From Burkholderiales bacterium (lineage in GTDB: Bacteria; Pseudomonadota; Gammaproteobacteria; Burkholderiales; Thiobacillaceae): DNA of 7,726 nucleotides. Each line of letters begins with the position of its first letter. Position 1 is the first letter of the stretch. Positions 6,193 through 7,726 of the stretch are shown here, piece after piece. Below the pieces are notes generated by a model. That model did no database searches. It saw only the letters and a program-made list of their open reading frames with translations, and was not told the origin of the DNA. A program made the position numbers and the translations under genes. Location of the stretch: NCBI GenBank assembly GCA_005790965.1, contig SXTL01000065.1, positions 1 to 7,726 on the forward strand. Reading direction: 5' to 3'.

Positions 6193-7155
6193 ATGAATCT
6201 ACATGAATTTCAGGCCAAGGCCGTTTTGCGCGACTTTGGAATCGCTACGCCGCGTGGCATGACGGTCGCTGAGCCTGGCCATTGCGCAGCGGCGGCCGCT
6301 GAACTGGGCGGTGAGGCTTGGGTCATTAAGGCGCAAGTGCACGCCGGGGGGCGTGGAAAGGCGGGCGGTGTCAAATTGTGTCGTTCGGTTGCGGAACTTC
6401 AAGCGGCTGCGCAGACCTTGCTGGGAAGCCGTCTGGTGACCTACCAAAACGCACCCGACGGGCAACCGGTCGGCGTGCTGCTGATCGAAGAAACCCTGCC
6501 CATCGCCCGCGAACTCTATTTGAGCATCACCATCGACCGTACCACGGAGTGCATCGGTCTCGTGGCCTCGGCGGCGGGCGGCATGGAGATTGAGACGGTG
6601 GCACAGTCGACACCGGAAAAGATTTTGCGTGCAGCGGTCAATCCGGTCACAGGCCTGATGGATTACCAGGCGCGCGACATGGCTTTTGGCTTGGGCTTGT
6701 CCGGAGAACACATTGGGGCCGGGGTGAAATTGCTGAAGGCCTGCTATCGGCTCTTTGTTGAACGCGACTTGAGCCTCTTGGAAATCAACCCGCTGGTGGT
6801 GACGACGGATGGCCGTCTCGTCCCGCTCGACTGCAAGATGACGGTGGACGATAACGCCTTGTATCGGCAAAAGGCCCTAGCCGAGATGAACGACTTGAGC
6901 CAACTCGACCCCAAGGAGGCCGAGGCGCATGCGCACCATGTCAATTACATCGCGCTCAACGGCACGATCGGCTGCATGGTCACCGGCGCGGGTCGGGCGA
7001 TGGCGACTATGGACTTGATTCAATTGTCCGGCGGTCGGCCGGCCAACTTTCTCGATGTTGGGGGTGGCGCCACGGCCGACTCGGTGGCTGAGGCCTTTCG
7101 CATCATCCTTGCCGATTCCCATGTCAAGGCCGTGCTGATCAATATCTTCGGCGGC
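6193..7155 (+). CDS. sucC: Succinyl-CoA synthetase beta subunit, C-terminus replaced
   Basis: SucC pairs with SucD to interconvert succinyl-CoA and succinate with synthesis of ATP or GTP in the TCA cycle. The first 321 codons match the family: MNLHEFQAKAVLRDFGI at the start, the ATP-grasp segment KAQVHAGGRGKAGGVK (46-61, with K46), ELYLSITIDR, LLEINPLV with Mg ligand N199, D213, and FLDVGGGAT before AVLINIFGG (313-321). E. coli SucC has 388 residues; here the last 67 or so, which contain most of the CoA ligase-type domain, are missing because the frame switches to FlhA sequence at 7156 without a stop. Position 264, Asn in E. coli, is Thr here (CMVTGAG). AGGA 9 nt upstream supports the ATG at 6193. 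sucD would be expected downstream but is not in the window. As it stands the protein would not be functional; the real gene is probably intact in the organism. Confidence 0.93.
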
Positions 7156-7726
7156 TTTGCCATTGGCGTGTTGCAGCACGGCCTGAGCGCCGGCCAGGCA
7201 GCTGACACCTATATCTTGCTGGCTGTGGGCGACGCTCTGGTGGCCCAGGTACCGGGTCTGCTGATCTCGGTGGCCGCCGCCATGGTGGTCTCACGGGTCG
7301 GCAAAGAGCAGGATTTGGGGCGCCAGATCGTGGCGCAAATGCTGGTATCGCCAAAGGTGCTGGGCATCACGGCAAGCATCATGGGGGTGCTCGGTGTGAT
7401 ACCCGGCATGCCGCATGTGGTGTTCCTGGGCATTGCCCTGGTGCTGGGCTATGGTGCCTGGGCGATAGCCCACCAGCCAGCAGCGCCAGACCCCGCTGCA
7501 CTGGCCGCCGCCAGCGGCCCGGCCATCGGTAACGGGCCCGAGGGCGACGCTTCCTGGGACGACCTGCAGCCGGTCGATCAGCTTGGGCTAGAGCTGGGTT
7601 ACCGGCTGATTTCATTGGTGGACAAGGGTCGCCAGGGGGATCTGCTGACCCGCATCAAGGGTGTGCGGCGCAAGTTCGCCCAAGAAGTAGGATTTTTGCC
7701 GCCACCAGTGCATGTGCGCGACAACC
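7138..7726 (+). CDS. flhA: Flagellar export protein FlhA, internal fragment fused to SucC
   Basis: FlhA is the large integral-membrane subunit of the flagellar type III export gate. From INIFGGFAIGVLQHGLS on, the sequence follows FlhA: the VGDALVAQVPGLLIS segment, the loop around SRVGKEQDLGRQIV, the last two membrane segments with the conserved IPGMP (about 7400-7414), a variable acidic and Ala/Pro linker, then the start of the cytosolic domain with QLGLELGYRLI, RIKGVRRKFAQEVGF and LPPPVHVRDN at the window edge. The N-terminal membrane part that should precede it is absent and SucC stands there instead. The boundary cannot be placed exactly because INIFGG fits both families. By my hand count CTG makes up about 16 of 24 leucine codons here against about 10 of 37 in the sucC part, where TTG dominates, so the two parts probably come from different genomes. 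Confidence 0.92.
   Translation, partial: MNIFGGFAIGVLQHGLSAGQAADTYILLAVGDALVAQVPGLLISVAAAMVVSRVGKEQDLGRQIVAQMLVSPKVLGITASIMGVLGVIPGMPHVVFLGIALVLGYGAWAIAHQPAAPDPAALAAASGPAIGNGPEGDASWDDLQPVDQLGLELGYRLISLVDKGRQGDLLTRIKGVRRKFAQEVGFLPPPVHVRDN

Noticed and set aside
6199..6870. Minus-strand open frame of 223 codons
   Set aside because: It is antisense to sucC, rich in His, Arg and Gln with no known domain, and is a shadow of a strongly conserved gene.
1..7726. Mobile elements, CRISPR arrays, tRNA or rRNA genes, toxin-antitoxin or defence systems
   Set aside because: I looked on both strands and found no direct repeat arrays, transposase motifs, terminal inverted repeats or RNA gene signatures.

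Overview
The window reads as chromosomal housekeeping DNA of a moderately GC-rich proteobacterium. The gene order ilvC-psd-pssA-leuA on the plus strand is the arrangement I know from Betaproteobacteria, and the wrbA / short HugZ-like / DUF2069 cluster fits the same group. That placement is inference from gene order and protein character; no rRNA or marker gene is present. A small membrane-bound c-type cytochrome hints at respiratory metabolism.

Layout. Positions 1-107 hold sequence that does not match what should precede the IlvC tail. Positions 108-368 are the last 86 codons of ilvC (branched-chain amino acid synthesis). Next come psd (474-1115) and pssA (1132-1908), two consecutive steps of phosphatidylethanolamine synthesis. 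A 210-nt gap follows with a plausible promoter and a small Leu-rich reading frame, and then leuA (2119-3666), the first committed step of leucine synthesis. A strong hairpin terminator at 3694-3724 lies between leuA and the minus-strand genes and can serve both sides. On the minus strand, reading right to left, are wrbA (6103-5513), a HugZ/PNPOx-like flavoprotein overlapping it by 4 nt (5516-5007), a DUF2069 membrane protein (5002-4652) and a membrane cytochrome (4530-3760). Divergent from wrbA is sucC, starting at 6193.

The most striking feature is at the right end. The sucC reading frame is intact up to the NIFGG motif (codon 321, ending at 7155) and then continues in the same frame, without a stop, into an unmistakable piece of the flagellar export protein FlhA, up to the window edge. 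The switch falls at a motif both protein families share, and leucine codon choice changes sharply across it. The left end has a comparable break inside ilvC. Broken genes at both extremities suggest assembly or amplification chimeras at the ends of a contig rather than a biological fusion, but reads across the junctions would be needed to decide.

Apart from these junctions I see no mobile element, CRISPR array, tRNA, rRNA or defence system, and no clear evidence of a previously undescribed system. The less ordinary items are the membrane cytochrome, the possible leuA leader region and a substituted substrate-binding position in SucC.
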